DNA of 64,000 nt, from NCBI RefSeq assembly GCF_024054555.1, contig NZ_JAMXLY010000015.1, positions 1-64,000 of the forward strand, given 5' to 3'. The position numbers and the translations under genes are program-made. The first letter of the stretch is position 1, and each line of letters starts with the position of its first letter. Origin of the DNA: Segatella cerevisiae. Its GTDB lineage: Bacteria > Bacteroidota > Bacteroidia > Bacteroidales > Bacteroidaceae. The notes under the pieces were generated by a model that was not told where the DNA came from, ran no database searches, and saw only the letters and a list, made by a program, of their open reading frames with translations. This document shows positions 54,956 to 64,000 of this stretch, piece by piece.

Positions 54956-54999
54956 AAGGGGACAAATTTTCTTAAAGAAGATTTTGTCCCCTTATCTTT
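54956..54999 (+). terminator. Terminator after the GH16 gene
   Basis: AAGGGGACAAA (54956-54966) pairs with TTTGTCCCCTT (54983-54993), followed by a T-rich stretch. The TTTG of the right arm (54983-54986) is also the -33 box of the next promoter. Confidence 0.82.
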
Positions 55000-55013
55000 T
55001 TATTGTACTTTTG
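54983..55013 (+). promoter_or_regulatory. Promoter of the DUF6377-type regulator, overlapping a terminator
   Basis: TACTTTTG (55006-55013) lies 19 bases after TTTG (54983-54986), which is part of the GH16 terminator stem. It supports ATG 55097 as the regulator start. Confidence 0.7.
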
Positions 55014-55096
55014 CATTAGATAATACCATTGATTTGTCAGTTTATGTTGTTTTGCTAGAGAGGCTTGGTATAAATGGCTTCAAAAGGTACTCGGAT

Positions 55097-56767
55097 ATGA
55101 AGCATCTTCATGTTAAGATAATGCTATTTCTGATTTTTCTGCTCTTCCCGCTATTGAGTTGTGCCAAGAAAATAAATTTGGACCCTATGTACAAAGGTCT
55201 GGATAATGCTATTGCACATATAAACTATTATGTTTCTATCCGACAGAAACGTATAAAAAAGCTCAATGGTCGACTGCAGAAAGCGCAAAGTTTATCAGAA
55301 CGTCTTCTTATACATAGGGATTTGGCATATGAATATATTCCTTTTATCAATGATTCTGCGATTTTCCATCTTAATCAGTGTGTAAATTTGGCGTTAGCTA
55401 TGGGGCATAGAAATCAGGCCGAAGAATATAGATCTTTGATTTCTTTGCAGTGTTCCAAGACTGGAATGTATCAAGAGGCATTTAATGTCCTTGACAGTGT
55501 GCGAACAGAATATTTGACTCGTAAAGGACGCGGCATCTATTATTGGGCATACTATAATGTATATAATGAATTAAGCTATTATGCCCAGTTAGCAACTTTT
55601 CGGGCATTGTATGCCCAAAAAGCGAAATATTTTCAGAATCTGATGTTTCAGTATATATTGCCGTATTCAGACCCTTATTATCAGATAAAGGAATTGAATT
55701 TGATGAATGCGCATCAACTAAAACGTTCTATGGCATTAAATACAGCTTGGTTAGGACAAGTAAAAAAGGGTTCACATCGTTACGCTTTAGTGGCGCTCTA
55801 TCGCTATCTTGAATATAAAGCTCAAAAGGATACGCTACAGATGATGTATTGGTTGACCCAATCAGCTTTATCAGATGTCCGTAATGGAGTCATGGATCAA
55901 GGTTCCATGTGGGAGATTGCTAATCAGATGATGGTTCAAGGCGAGGTTGACCGGTCTTATCGTTATATTAGTTTCGCAAGTAGTTGTGCCGCTAAATTCG
56001 GTTCAAGACAACGTAATTGGCAGATTTCACCTTTGCTGACTTCTGTCGCTAATAATTATAAACTATTAATAGAACGCAGAACTTACCAATTATTTTGGTT
56101 GATAGTTATGATTAGTATTTTAGCTGTTTTATTATTACTTTCTCTTTTCTTTGTTAACCGCCAGCGTAAGAGGCTCTCTCTCGCCCAAAGTAATCTTCGT
56201 GATATAAATGGACAACTATCTACCTTAAATCTTGAATTAACGAAAACGAATACCAAGTTGTCCGTGCTTAATCAGAAATTAACTGATAGTAGTAAAGTGA
56301 AGGAAGAATATATAGGCCGTTTCCAGAGTATGTGTTCGGAATATATTGAAAAAATGGATAAGTTCAGGAAGCATGTCAATCGTGGTCTTAGAAATCGTCA
56401 GATACCTGAACTCTTAGAAGAGACTCGTTCTATAGAATGGAAAGAGGAAGAACTAAAAGAACTATACTCGAATTTTGATACTTCCTTTTTTCGCTTGTTC
56501 CCAAATTTCATAGAGGAATTCAATGCATTGCTTCGTCCTGAAAGTCGTATTATATTAGCAGATCCTTCAAGATTAAATACCCCACTTCGTATATTTGCTC
56601 TTATTCGTCTCGGCATTGAGGACAGTAGTAAAATCGCTGAATTTCTGAACTATTCTGTGAATACGATCTATAATTATCGTGCTCGTGTTAAAAATGGAGC
56701 TATAAGTGATCGTGAGAATTTTGAGAGGCATGTTAAGGAAATAGGTCTTCCGAAGCAAATCGGATGA
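55097..56767 (+). CDS. SusR/DUF6377-type membrane transcriptional regulator
   Basis: About 556 residues from ATG 55097, chosen because the promoter lies at 54983-55013 and the signal sequence starts MKHLHVKIMLFLIFLLFPLLSC. The periplasmic N-terminal part (to about 320) is alpha-helical and TPR-like. A membrane helix follows (LFWLIVMISILAVLLLLSLF), then a coiled coil (INGQLSTLNLELTKTNTKL) and a cytoplasmic C-terminus with a helix-turn-helix, FALIRLGIEDSSKIAEFLNY then SVNTIYNYRARVKN. This is the architecture of SusR-like DUF6377 proteins, which sense glycan fragments in the periplasm and activate a neighbouring susCD operon. No kinase or receiver domain is present. Confidence 0.85.
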   Translation: MKHLHVKIMLFLIFLLFPLLSCAKKINLDPMYKGLDNAIAHINYYVSIRQKRIKKLNGRLQKAQSLSERLLIHRDLAYEYIPFINDSAIFHLNQCVNLALAMGHRNQAEEYRSLISLQCSKTGMYQEAFNVLDSVRTEYLTRKGRGIYYWAYYNVYNELSYYAQLATFRALYAQKAKYFQNLMFQYILPYSDPYYQIKELNLMNAHQLKRSMALNTAWLGQVKKGSHRYALVALYRYLEYKAQKDTLQMMYWLTQSALSDVRNGVMDQGSMWEIANQMMVQGEVDRSYRYISFASSCAAKFGSRQRNWQISPLLTSVANNYKLLIERRTYQLFWLIVMISILAVLLLLSLFFVNRQRKRLSLAQSNLRDINGQLSTLNLELTKTNTKLSVLNQKLTDSSKVKEEYIGRFQSMCSEYIEKMDKFRKHVNRGLRNRQIPELLEETRSIEWKEEELKELYSNFDTSFFRLFPNFIEEFNALLRPESRIILADPSRLNTPLRIFALIRLGIEDSSKIAEFLNYSVNTIYNYRARVKNGAISDRENFERHVKEIGLPKQIG

Positions 56768-56789
56768 TCGACTAAAAGGTGAGCAAATA

Positions 56790-58943
56790 ATGAAAAAACT
56801 AATAGGATTTATTGTAATGTGTCTTTTTCCAGTTGTGGCCTTCGCTAATCCGATCACCGGACTTTTGGAGCGGATAGATAAAGGTGCATCAAAAAAGTTT
56901 GTCATCGAAATCAAGAAGGATGGACTTGAAGATTACTTTGAACTCAGTCAGTCCGGACAGAAGATAAAAGTCTGCGGCAATAATTATATCTGTGTGGCTA
57001 CAGGCATCAACTGGTACCTGAAATACTATGCCGGCATACACCTCTCATGGAACGGGATGAAAGCTAAATTGCCTCGGATTCTTCCTCCTGTCAAACAACC
57101 TGAACGACACGAGACAACTCTGAAAGAACGCTATTATTTGAATTATTGTACTTTCTCTTATACGATGGCTTTCTGGGACTGGAACAGGTGGCAACAGGAG
57201 ATTGACTGGATGGCTTTGCATGGCATCAATATGCCTTTGGATATTGTGGGCGAGGAGTGTGTCTGGTATAATCTCCTCCATCGATTGGGGTATACTAAGG
57301 CAGAAATCAATAGTTTTATTGCCGGTCCTGCTTTTGTGGCATGGTGGGCAATGGGGAATCTGGAAGGTTGGGGAGGTCCCAATCCTGATTCATGGTATGT
57401 TTTCCGACTGTCTTTGGGGAAGAAGATTTTGGATCGGATGAAGGCGTATGGCATGCGCCCTGTATTCCCAGGTTATGCAGGTATGGTCCCCCATAATGCA
57501 GGGAAGAAATTGCATCTCGATATTGCTGAACTTCCTCTTTGGTGCGGCTATCACCGTCCTTCTGTCTTGCAACCGACAGACCGGAGCTTTCAGAAGATAG
57601 CATCCATGTATTATCAAGAGCAAGAAAAACTGTTCGGGAAGGCGGATTTCTATTCTATGGATCCTTTTCACGAATCCGGGCAGACCGGTTCTATGGATCT
57701 CGCTTCAGCAGGTAAGGCGATCATGGCTGCAATGAAGAAGGTTAACCCGAAAGCTGTTTGGGTAGCTCAAGGCTGGCAGGAAAACCCTCGTGAGGCAATG
57801 ATGAAAGATCTGAAGCCCGGAGATTTTCTCGTCCTTGACCTGGAAAGTGAGAAGTTGTCAGGATGGTATCCTGGAAAGTACCGCAAGAGCGGTTTCGGAC
57901 AGCATGACTGGCTATTTTGCATGTTGCTCAATTTTGGCGGACGTGTAGGCTTGTATGGCAGGATGGATGAATTGCTGGATCATTTCTATTTGGCGAAGAC
58001 CCATCCGAGTGCTGCTCATCTGAAGGGTATAGGACTTACCCCTGAAGGAATAGAGAATAATCCGGTCATGTATGAACTTATGACCGAACTGCCTTGGCGG
58101 AGTGAGAAATTTGATAAGATATCGTGGGTTAATGATTATGTTTTTGCCCGTTATGGCGTTAGGGATAGAACGATTCAGAAAGCTTGGAAACTGTTGGCTG
58201 ATGGGATTTACAATTGTCCAGCTTCAAGTGACCAGGAAGGGCCTCACGAGTCCATATTCTGCAGTCTGCCTTCACTGAACAGTTTTCAGGTTTCCAGTTG
58301 GAGTAGGATGCAGAACTATTATGATCCTGCAAGTACAGAGGAAGCAGCCCGATTGATGTTGAGTGTGGCAGATAAGTATAAGGGAAATAACAACTTCGAA
58401 TATGACTTGGTGGATATTGTCCGGCAAGCCCTGGCAGATCATGCAAGAATTGTATATAACCGAACAGTGGCCGATTTCAAGAGTTTCGACAGGAAGAGTT
58501 TTAATCAGGATTCCCGTCAATTCTTGAATCTGTTGTTGCTGCAAGACAGTTTGTTGGGGACCCGCAGAGAATTCAGGGTAGGGACGTGGATTCAGTCTGC
58601 CCGGAAGTTGGGCGCTACTCCAGAGGAGAAGGATCTCTACGAATGGAATGCCAGGGTCCAGATCATAATATGGGGGAATAGGACTGCAGCGATTGATGGC
58701 GGTCTGAGAGAATATGCGCATAAGGAATGGAATGGTGTCCTTCGCGATTTCTATTATCCCCGGTGGAAGGCTTATTTGAGAATGTTGGGAAATGTAATGG
58801 ATGGAAAACCAATGGGAAATCCGGATTATTATGCGATGGCTGAACCTTGGGTAAAAGCTCACAACACATATGCGTCAACAGTTGTAGGAAGTCCCGTGGA
58901 TGTTGCAAAAGGTGTATTTGTAAAAGCCTTTGGGTCTTATTGA
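56790..58943 (+). CDS. Alpha-N-acetylglucosaminidase (GH89)
   Basis: 717 residues with a signal peptide ending in VAFANP. The N-terminal small domain is followed by the catalytic (beta/alpha)8 domain: RYYLNYCTFSYTMAFWDWNR, HGINMPLDIVGEECVWYNLL, AWWAMGNLEGWGGPNPDSWY. By comparison with NAGLU, Glu295 in SMDPFHESGQTG is the likely acid/base and Glu419 in LTPEGIENNPVMYELM the nucleophile. The all-helical C-terminal domain is intact. The enzyme removes terminal alpha-linked GlcNAc, as found on mucin O-glycans and heparan sulfate. It lies 22 bases after the regulator gene on the same strand, though its substrate does not match that of GH16. Confidence 0.93.
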   Translation: MKKLIGFIVMCLFPVVAFANPITGLLERIDKGASKKFVIEIKKDGLEDYFELSQSGQKIKVCGNNYICVATGINWYLKYYAGIHLSWNGMKAKLPRILPPVKQPERHETTLKERYYLNYCTFSYTMAFWDWNRWQQEIDWMALHGINMPLDIVGEECVWYNLLHRLGYTKAEINSFIAGPAFVAWWAMGNLEGWGGPNPDSWYVFRLSLGKKILDRMKAYGMRPVFPGYAGMVPHNAGKKLHLDIAELPLWCGYHRPSVLQPTDRSFQKIASMYYQEQEKLFGKADFYSMDPFHESGQTGSMDLASAGKAIMAAMKKVNPKAVWVAQGWQENPREAMMKDLKPGDFLVLDLESEKLSGWYPGKYRKSGFGQHDWLFCMLLNFGGRVGLYGRMDELLDHFYLAKTHPSAAHLKGIGLTPEGIENNPVMYELMTELPWRSEKFDKISWVNDYVFARYGVRDRTIQKAWKLLADGIYNCPASSDQEGPHESIFCSLPSLNSFQVSSWSRMQNYYDPASTEEAARLMLSVADKYKGNNNFEYDLVDIVRQALADHARIVYNRTVADFKSFDRKSFNQDSRQFLNLLLLQDSLLGTRREFRVGTWIQSARKLGATPEEKDLYEWNARVQIIIWGNRTAAIDGGLREYAHKEWNGVLRDFYYPRWKAYLRMLGNVMDGKPMGNPDYYAMAEPWVKAHNTYASTVVGSPVDVAKGVFVKAFGSY

Positions 58944-59611
58944 ACTATAAAGGATACGGACAAAATAATAATTGGATAAACAAATATATAAAGAGGTGTT
59001 GTCAAGGCCGAATAGGTCTCGACAGTTTTAGTGTTCGTGCACCCATATCCTTCTTTTAGATCTCATATATGCTGTAATTGCCCTGCAAGATAAAAATATC
59101 GATTATCTTGCCTAAAATATGCTTAATCCGCTCTTTTTTCGTTAACACAAGTTGACTGTAATTTAACATCATCCAATTAATCGGATGACTTCTTATCAAA
59201 CTCACATTGACTTGGCGTATCCCTCTTTGAACATTTGTCCAAGGTGGCATCAGTTTTGATATTGTCTTCCCAATCATCCGCAGACCTTACATTTTTACCA
59301 TTTTGCAAACTCATTTTGTCTTATAGATTATTTTCGGAGTCCCGACTTGCCATTTTGTAAGTTTGTGGTCGACAGAGGATTATTATACTACAGAGTCTGA
59401 AATTGGCCTTTTGAACACGATTCTTCGTGTGTTTTTCCTTTTCAAATGGAAACAATAAAAAAGGCAAATCTATATTTATTAAGTATAAAATTATGTAATC
59501 GAAATATATTTTGCCTTATTTTTTCTTTAATTTTGTAACGAGATTTTAAGGAGAATTACAACTCAGCATGTCAATAGGTAAACAGGTTAATTTAAGATAA
59601 AAAGAAGAGAG
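58944..59611. other. Gene-free A+T-rich region before the second SusC
   Basis: No gene is credited. GCAAGATAA (59085-59093) and TTATCTTGC (59103-59111) form a 9-bp perfect hairpin without a T-run. A minus-strand 73-codon frame (59056-59277) with Lys/Ile-rich composition has no recognisable domain. A TAATTTTG box at 59528-59535 is a candidate -7 element for the SusC gene at 59612. Confidence 0.55.
59528..59535 (+). promoter_or_regulatory. Candidate -7 box of the second SusC gene
   Basis: TAATTTTG about 76 bases before ATG 59612. The nearest TTTG (59510-59513) is closer than the usual 19-20 bases, so support is moderate. Confidence 0.45.
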
Positions 59612-60574
59612 ATGATGTACTTTTTTAGAGAATGTAAACGAAATTTACTCGTAATTTTATGTTTATGTTTCGTTTCTGCTTATTCTTTTGCGCAGACCAG
59701 TGATAAGCGTATTTCACTGCAATGCAAGAATGAAAGTTTATCCACCGTATTGGAGAAAATAGAAGGGTTATCGGATTTCTATAAGATTCAGTTTGCCCAA
59801 ACTGATGTTGCTCCATATACCATTAGTGCAGAGATTCATGATAAGACTGTTCCTGAGGCTCTGTCTCAGATTTTGGACGACTTGCCTTTGGAGTTTTCTA
59901 TCGATAAACAGACCATACAGATTAGCAAAACATCATCTGAAACTCTTGATCATACGATATGTGGAAAGGTCGTTGATGAAAATGGAGACCCGCTGCCCGG
60001 CGTCCTGATCAGGATAGGAGGGAACATCATGAGCACCCAGACAGATGACATGGGCAACTTTTTATTGAAGACTTCAGACAGTAAGAAGACCTATAAGGCT
60101 GTCCTTTCTTTTATCGGGAAAAGGAAAATGACGCGGATCCTCAAGGTAGGCAAAAAGCAGGTTATTACAATGGAGGATGACGTGAACACCATCCCTGAAG
60201 TTGTGCTGACCGGTTATCAGACGATAGACAAGCGGCTGATGTCAAGTGCCACGACTACCGTCAAGATGGATGACATCAAAATCCCTAATGTCAATTCCTT
60301 GGACAAGATGCTTCAGGGTGCCATTCCTGGCGTGATGGTTCAGAATGTTTCCGGTTCACCTAATGCAACTCCTAAGATCAGAGTCAGAGGAACATCTACG
60401 ATATTCGGCAATGCTTCCCCATTATGGGTCGTTGATGGTGTGATTCATGATGACCCGGTGAATTTCTCGAACAATGTGCTGAATGATATTATTGCGGGTT
60501 CAGGATCTGATATGTCAGACCAAGTGAATCTGAATGCGTCCAGGAGTCTTTTGGGAATGCTATCTCTGGCGTGA
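59612..60574 (+). pseudogene. 5' part of frameshifted SusC gene (signal peptide, STN, plug start)
   Basis: 320 codons. The signal peptide ends in AYSFAQ. An STN domain (about 34-105; ISLQCKNESLSTVLEKIEGL) precedes a carboxypeptidase-regulatory-like domain (GKVVDENGDPLPGVLIRIGG) and the plug start (PEVVLTGYQTIDKRLM, PLWVVDGVIHDDP). The frame then ends abruptly after [14 protein letters not shown]. In this family that spot reads roughly [16 protein letters not shown]. Adding one A in GGGAATG at 60553-60559 restores exactly that and joins the next frame. The STN domain would allow signalling through an anti-sigma factor, but none is in the window. Confidence 0.88.
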
Positions 60575-63195
60575 ATCCTAATGATATTGAAACGATCACT
60601 TTCTTGAAAGATGCCTCTGCCACTGCCATCTACGGTACGCAGGCTGCCAATGGCGTAATCGTGATTACGACGAAGAAAGGAAAGATGGGAAAACCTTCAG
60701 TCAACTTCTCTTCTTCCATCGGTTTTACTTCACGTCCTGATTACTCACAGTTCAATTTGATGAATTCCAAACAGAGGATTCAAGTTTCCAAGGAAGTTGT
60801 ACAGAATGGTTATCTGTACAGCAGTGTACCTTATGACACCGGATATGAGGGCGCACTCTTTGATCTATATGATAAGAAGATCACATTGGATCAGTTTAAT
60901 GATGAGGTCGCCAAATATGAGACGATGAATACAGACTGGCTGAAACTGTTATGCCAGAATGCCCTGAATCAGGATTACAGTGCCAGTATTTCCGGTGGCA
61001 GCCAGAATATCAGATATTATAATTCATTGGGCTATACCAACAGTAAGGGAACGACCAAAGGGGATAACTCCACGAGGTATACACTGACCAGTAATTTGGA
61101 TGCCTCACTCAGCAATTCTTTGAAGATTTCGACAAAACTGAATTTCTCCAATCAGGACAATGATGGTTTCTATACCACCAACCCTTATACTTATGCATTG
61201 CAGACTTCACGTACTGTTTCTCCTGACGAGTACTATACGACACAGGTCAATCAGATCGCAGGTCTCTCCGGCAATTACCCGTTGAAGTATAATATCTTCA
61301 ATGAACTCCAGCATACGGGCAACAAAGCTAAGGTACGGGAATTCAATGGAAGTATAGGTCTTAACTATAATATCATGACCGGCTTGAAATTGGAGACCCT
61401 TGCGGCACTTGCCTATTCCAATTCCCTGAATTATCAGTGGGCTGATGAGCGTTCCTACTATATTGCCCAGATCAGAGGTTATGATTACGGCAGTGTTCCT
61501 GCAGGTGGTGAAGAAGAGAAATCAAGCAGACTGCCACATGGCGGTACCTTGAATTATAATGAGACCAACAATACCACCTACGATGGCAGAATACAATTGA
61601 GTTATTCTAAGATCTTCGGTAAAAAAGGTGAGCATGTGGTCAATGCAATGGGCGGTTACGAAATCCGTTCTGCCCAATATAGTGGATTCAACGATGTAGA
61701 GTGGGGCTATTTCCCTGATCGTGGGTTGAATATCAGCTATGAGTACGATACGGGGACTTCAGGCAGTGTCAATCCTTCTTCCAACTCGTCTTTGCAAAAG
61801 CATACCGCTGCAAGAACAGAGACACGGAATAATACAATATCCGGCTATGCCACATTAGTGTATGCTTATAAGAACCGCTACATTCTGAATGGCAATATCA
61901 GAGCTGATGCCTCCAACCGTTTCGGACAGTATACCAATCATAAGGTCTTGCCGGTATGGAGTGTGTCGGGAAGATGGAAAGTCAACGATGAGAAATGGCT
62001 GCGGAACTGGACATTCCTGAATGATCTGAGTTTGCGTGCATCCTATGGCTTGCAAGGGAATATTCCGACGAATGTAGGTCCGAATCTAATCGTCAAATAC
62101 ATTTCTCCGACAATCAACCGTTTCTCCGGCAATTACCAGTTGGGTATCAGTCGTTTGCCCTATCCTAATCTGAGATGGGAAAAAACGGCCAGCACTAACC
62201 TCGGTATGGATTTCTCCTTGTTGAACGGACGCATTGGAGGTACGATAGACTACTATCTGAGAAAAGGTAAGGATATCATCTTCAATCTGCCTGTGGCCAG
62301 TGAATATGGCACGACGACGACTTACCGCAATGGTGCGAATCTGAAGAATACTGGATTGGAGATCAGTATGGACTTTGTCGCCATTCGTTCAAAGGACCTG
62401 ACCTGGACCATTTCCCCGAATTATTCCAAGAACACGAATAATATCTCCAATACTTCTCAGCAGTCCTACACCTATTTGGACTACCTTGCCGGAAATGCCT
62501 ATAACAACGGCAGACCGGTAAATGCCGTTTACGCTTGGAAATTTACGGGACTGGACCACAATACAGGTTATGCGATGTTCGATAAATGTTCTACGACTCA
62601 AACTGATGTGACATTGAGTAAAGATCCTACGACGTATCTGAAATACTGTGGCAGCAGTGATCCGAAATTCAATGGAGGAATTTCTTCATCCTTACGCTTT
62701 AAAGCGTTTACGTTGATGGCCCAGTTTGCTTATTCCTTCGGCAGTGTCCGGAGATTGAACAATGTTTTTGACGGGACGATGACGATGCCGGAACCACAGA
62801 CCAACCTGATTACGGAGATGCTCGACAGGTGGAAGAAACCGGGTGATGAGGCGACGACCAATATCCCTGGCATCGTATTCAACGGAACCAACGGTTATAT
62901 GATCTACACGCCTGCAGGGTTGCTTAATTCTTATGATATGTATAACTATTCAGATCAGAGAGTTGTATCCGGCGATTTCTTCAGATGCAGGAATCTGACG
63001 CTCGCCTATACTTTCCCGCTTGAGGTCATCCGGAAATTGGGATTGACGGGATTGACTTGCTCGATCAATGTTTCCAACCCATTCACCATCTGCAGTTCCA
63101 AATTGCAAGGTCAGGATCCTGAAGTTGCTTCTACGGGTACGGTCGCATTGCCAATCGTCAAGACCTATTCTTTTTCAATAAATCTTAATCTTTAG
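60571..63195 (+). pseudogene. 3' part of frameshifted SusC gene (plug end and barrel)
   Basis: 874 codons in a different frame, beginning [21 protein letters not shown], which is the middle of a SusC plug. It goes on as a complete TonB-dependent barrel ending in YSFSINLNL. It has no signal peptide, so it cannot be a functional gene alone. The first available start is GTG 60571, overlapping the stop of the upstream part. Together the two parts give a normal-length SusC protein of about 1190 residues. The barrel shows no other damage, pointing to a recent mutation, phase variation or a base-call error. Confidence 0.88.
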
Positions 63196-63208
63196 ATACA
63201 GGTATAAT

Positions 63209-64000
63209 ATGAAACGATATAAATTTTCTTTTGGGATTGCTTGTATGGCGGTGAGTTTGTTGTGCTCTTCCTGCAGTAATTTCCTGCAAGAATCTTCACA
63301 GGATGAGTTTGAGCCTAAAACAGCTGAATCCTACCAGGAGTTGCTGAATGGAGAAGGTTATCTTTCAGCTACCGCATTTGACAACATCACGAACATCATG
63401 TCTGATGATGTCAATGGACTCAAAGCCCCGTCTTATGTCTATACGACTACGAACACTGCTTATGAGAGCATCTATACCTGGCAACCTGATATGGACGCCA
63501 CGCTGGTAGGCAACGATATCACGAATATGTATAATGGGTACCAGTCCTTATACAAAGCCATAATGGTCTGTAACTTGACGATCGATGCAATCAACGGCAC
63601 GGAGGGCACCGATGATGAGAAGAAACAGACTCTGGGAGAGGCTTTGGCACTGAGAGCTTTCTACTATTTCTATTTGGTCAATATGTATGCCAGTCCTTAT
63701 AATACCAAAGGTACTACTCCTGACAAACTGCAGGGTGTGCCATTGATTACCAAATCCGAGATCAAGGATGAAGGTCCCACACGTAATACGGTGGCAGAAG
63801 TCTATGCACAGATCACAAGTGATATTGAACAGGTCTGTACGTTGCTGGATCAGGAAAAATCAAATAATGTCGGACTTTATAGGATCAACTATGTTGCGGC
63901 CCACTTGATCGCATCGCGCATCTATTTGTTCATGGAAAACTGGGACAAGGTGATCGAGCATGCCACGGCAAGTCTGGCAGGCGCTCCGGGTCTGTGTGAT
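63209..64000 (+). CDS. susD: SusD/RagB family lipoprotein (truncated by window end)
   Basis: 264 codons are visible; the gene continues past the window. The signal peptide has lipobox LLCSSC. SNFLQESSQDEFEPKTAESY and the SusD helix EALALRAFYYFYLVNMYASPY are clear family features, followed by the TRNTVAEVYAQITSDIEQV repeat region. It starts 13 bases after the SusC frame and is its partner. Its intact frame suggests the pair was functional recently. Confidence 0.93.
   Translation, partial: MKRYKFSFGIACMAVSLLCSSCSNFLQESSQDEFEPKTAESYQELLNGEGYLSATAFDNITNIMSDDVNGLKAPSYVYTTTNTAYESIYTWQPDMDATLVGNDITNMYNGYQSLYKAIMVCNLTIDAINGTEGTDDEKKQTLGEALALRAFYYFYLVNMYASPYNTKGTTPDKLQGVPLITKSEIKDEGPTRNTVAEVYAQITSDIEQVCTLLDQEKSNNVGLYRINYVAAHLIASRIYLFMENWDKVIEHATASLAGAPGLCD

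Noticed and set aside
59056-59277. 73-codon minus-strand frame as a transposase remnant
   Set aside because: No transposase motif, terminal inverted repeats or target duplication could be seen.
60571-63195. Second half of the split SusC as an independent gene starting at GTG 60571
   Set aside because: It begins in the middle of the plug domain and lacks a signal peptide; a single inserted base fuses it with the upstream half.
1-64000. CRISPR array, prophage or complete insertion sequence
   Set aside because: No regularly spaced repeats, cas genes, phage structural genes or transposase genes were found on either strand.

Overview
The window reads as chromosomal DNA of a Bacteroidales bacterium, most likely Prevotella/Segatella or a close relative. 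The evidence is type V (FimA/Mfa1) fimbrial genes, SusC/SusD pairs, DUF3575, DUF3868, DUF4271, DUF6242 and DUF6377-type proteins, the uppS-bamA-skp-skp-skp-murI order, fused SecDF, a T9SS-type C-terminal domain, and Bacteroidetes promoters (TAnnTTTG at -7 with TTTG/TTG about 19-20 bases upstream) before many transcription units. Family names come from reading the translations; no database search was run.

Layout. 1-91 is the tail of an unidentified gene. 268-12475 is a same-strand surface-fibre locus: a DUF3575 outer-membrane protein, a DUF3868/OmpA-like protein, a Mfa1-like pilin, a Mfa2-like anchor, two more pilin-like lipoproteins, a leucine-rich-repeat lipoprotein, a 1199-residue adhesin (L-type lectin, two DUF11 domains, T9SS-like tail) and a TlpA-like thioredoxin lipoprotein. 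12515-17015 has upp (minus strand), a small secreted barrel-like protein, a 1.1-kb gene-free stretch with short repeats, and pckA. 17328-27002 is a DUF6242 lipoprotein followed by the envelope block uppS, bamA, three skp/ompH paralogues, murI, rbfA and an FtsX-type permease. 27248-34961 holds aroQ with an O-methyltransferase (minus), xerD, then metK-DUF4271-hemD-rnpA-yidD-tyrS and tRNA-Gln.

35528-39622 has a GH3 beta-glucosidase and the kduI/kduD pair for unsaturated uronate breakdown. 39840-46781 holds HU (minus), a rhomboid protease, an EEP-family membrane protein, secDF, an ADP-ribosylglycohydrolase (minus) and tRNA-Arg (minus). 47178-56767 is a polysaccharide-utilisation locus: SusC, SusD, a lipoprotein with two carbohydrate-binding-like repeats, a BACON-GH16 endo-glucanase and a SusR/DUF6377-type regulator. 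The most economical substrate guess is a beta-1,3- or mixed-linkage glucan. A GH89 alpha-N-acetylglucosaminidase follows. 59612 to the window end is a second SusC/SusD pair whose SusC gene is split by an apparent one-base deletion.

Most interesting points. The fimbrial locus appears to combine a protease-activated type V pilus with a lectin adhesin that seems destined for the type IX secretion system. Three of its subunits share a Thr-Arg-Ala motif where arginine-specific maturation would be expected. At the regulatory scale, a 27-base repeat between two skp genes places one copy's TTTG as the -33 box of the next, and a terminator arm after GH16 doubles as the -33 box of the downstream regulator gene.
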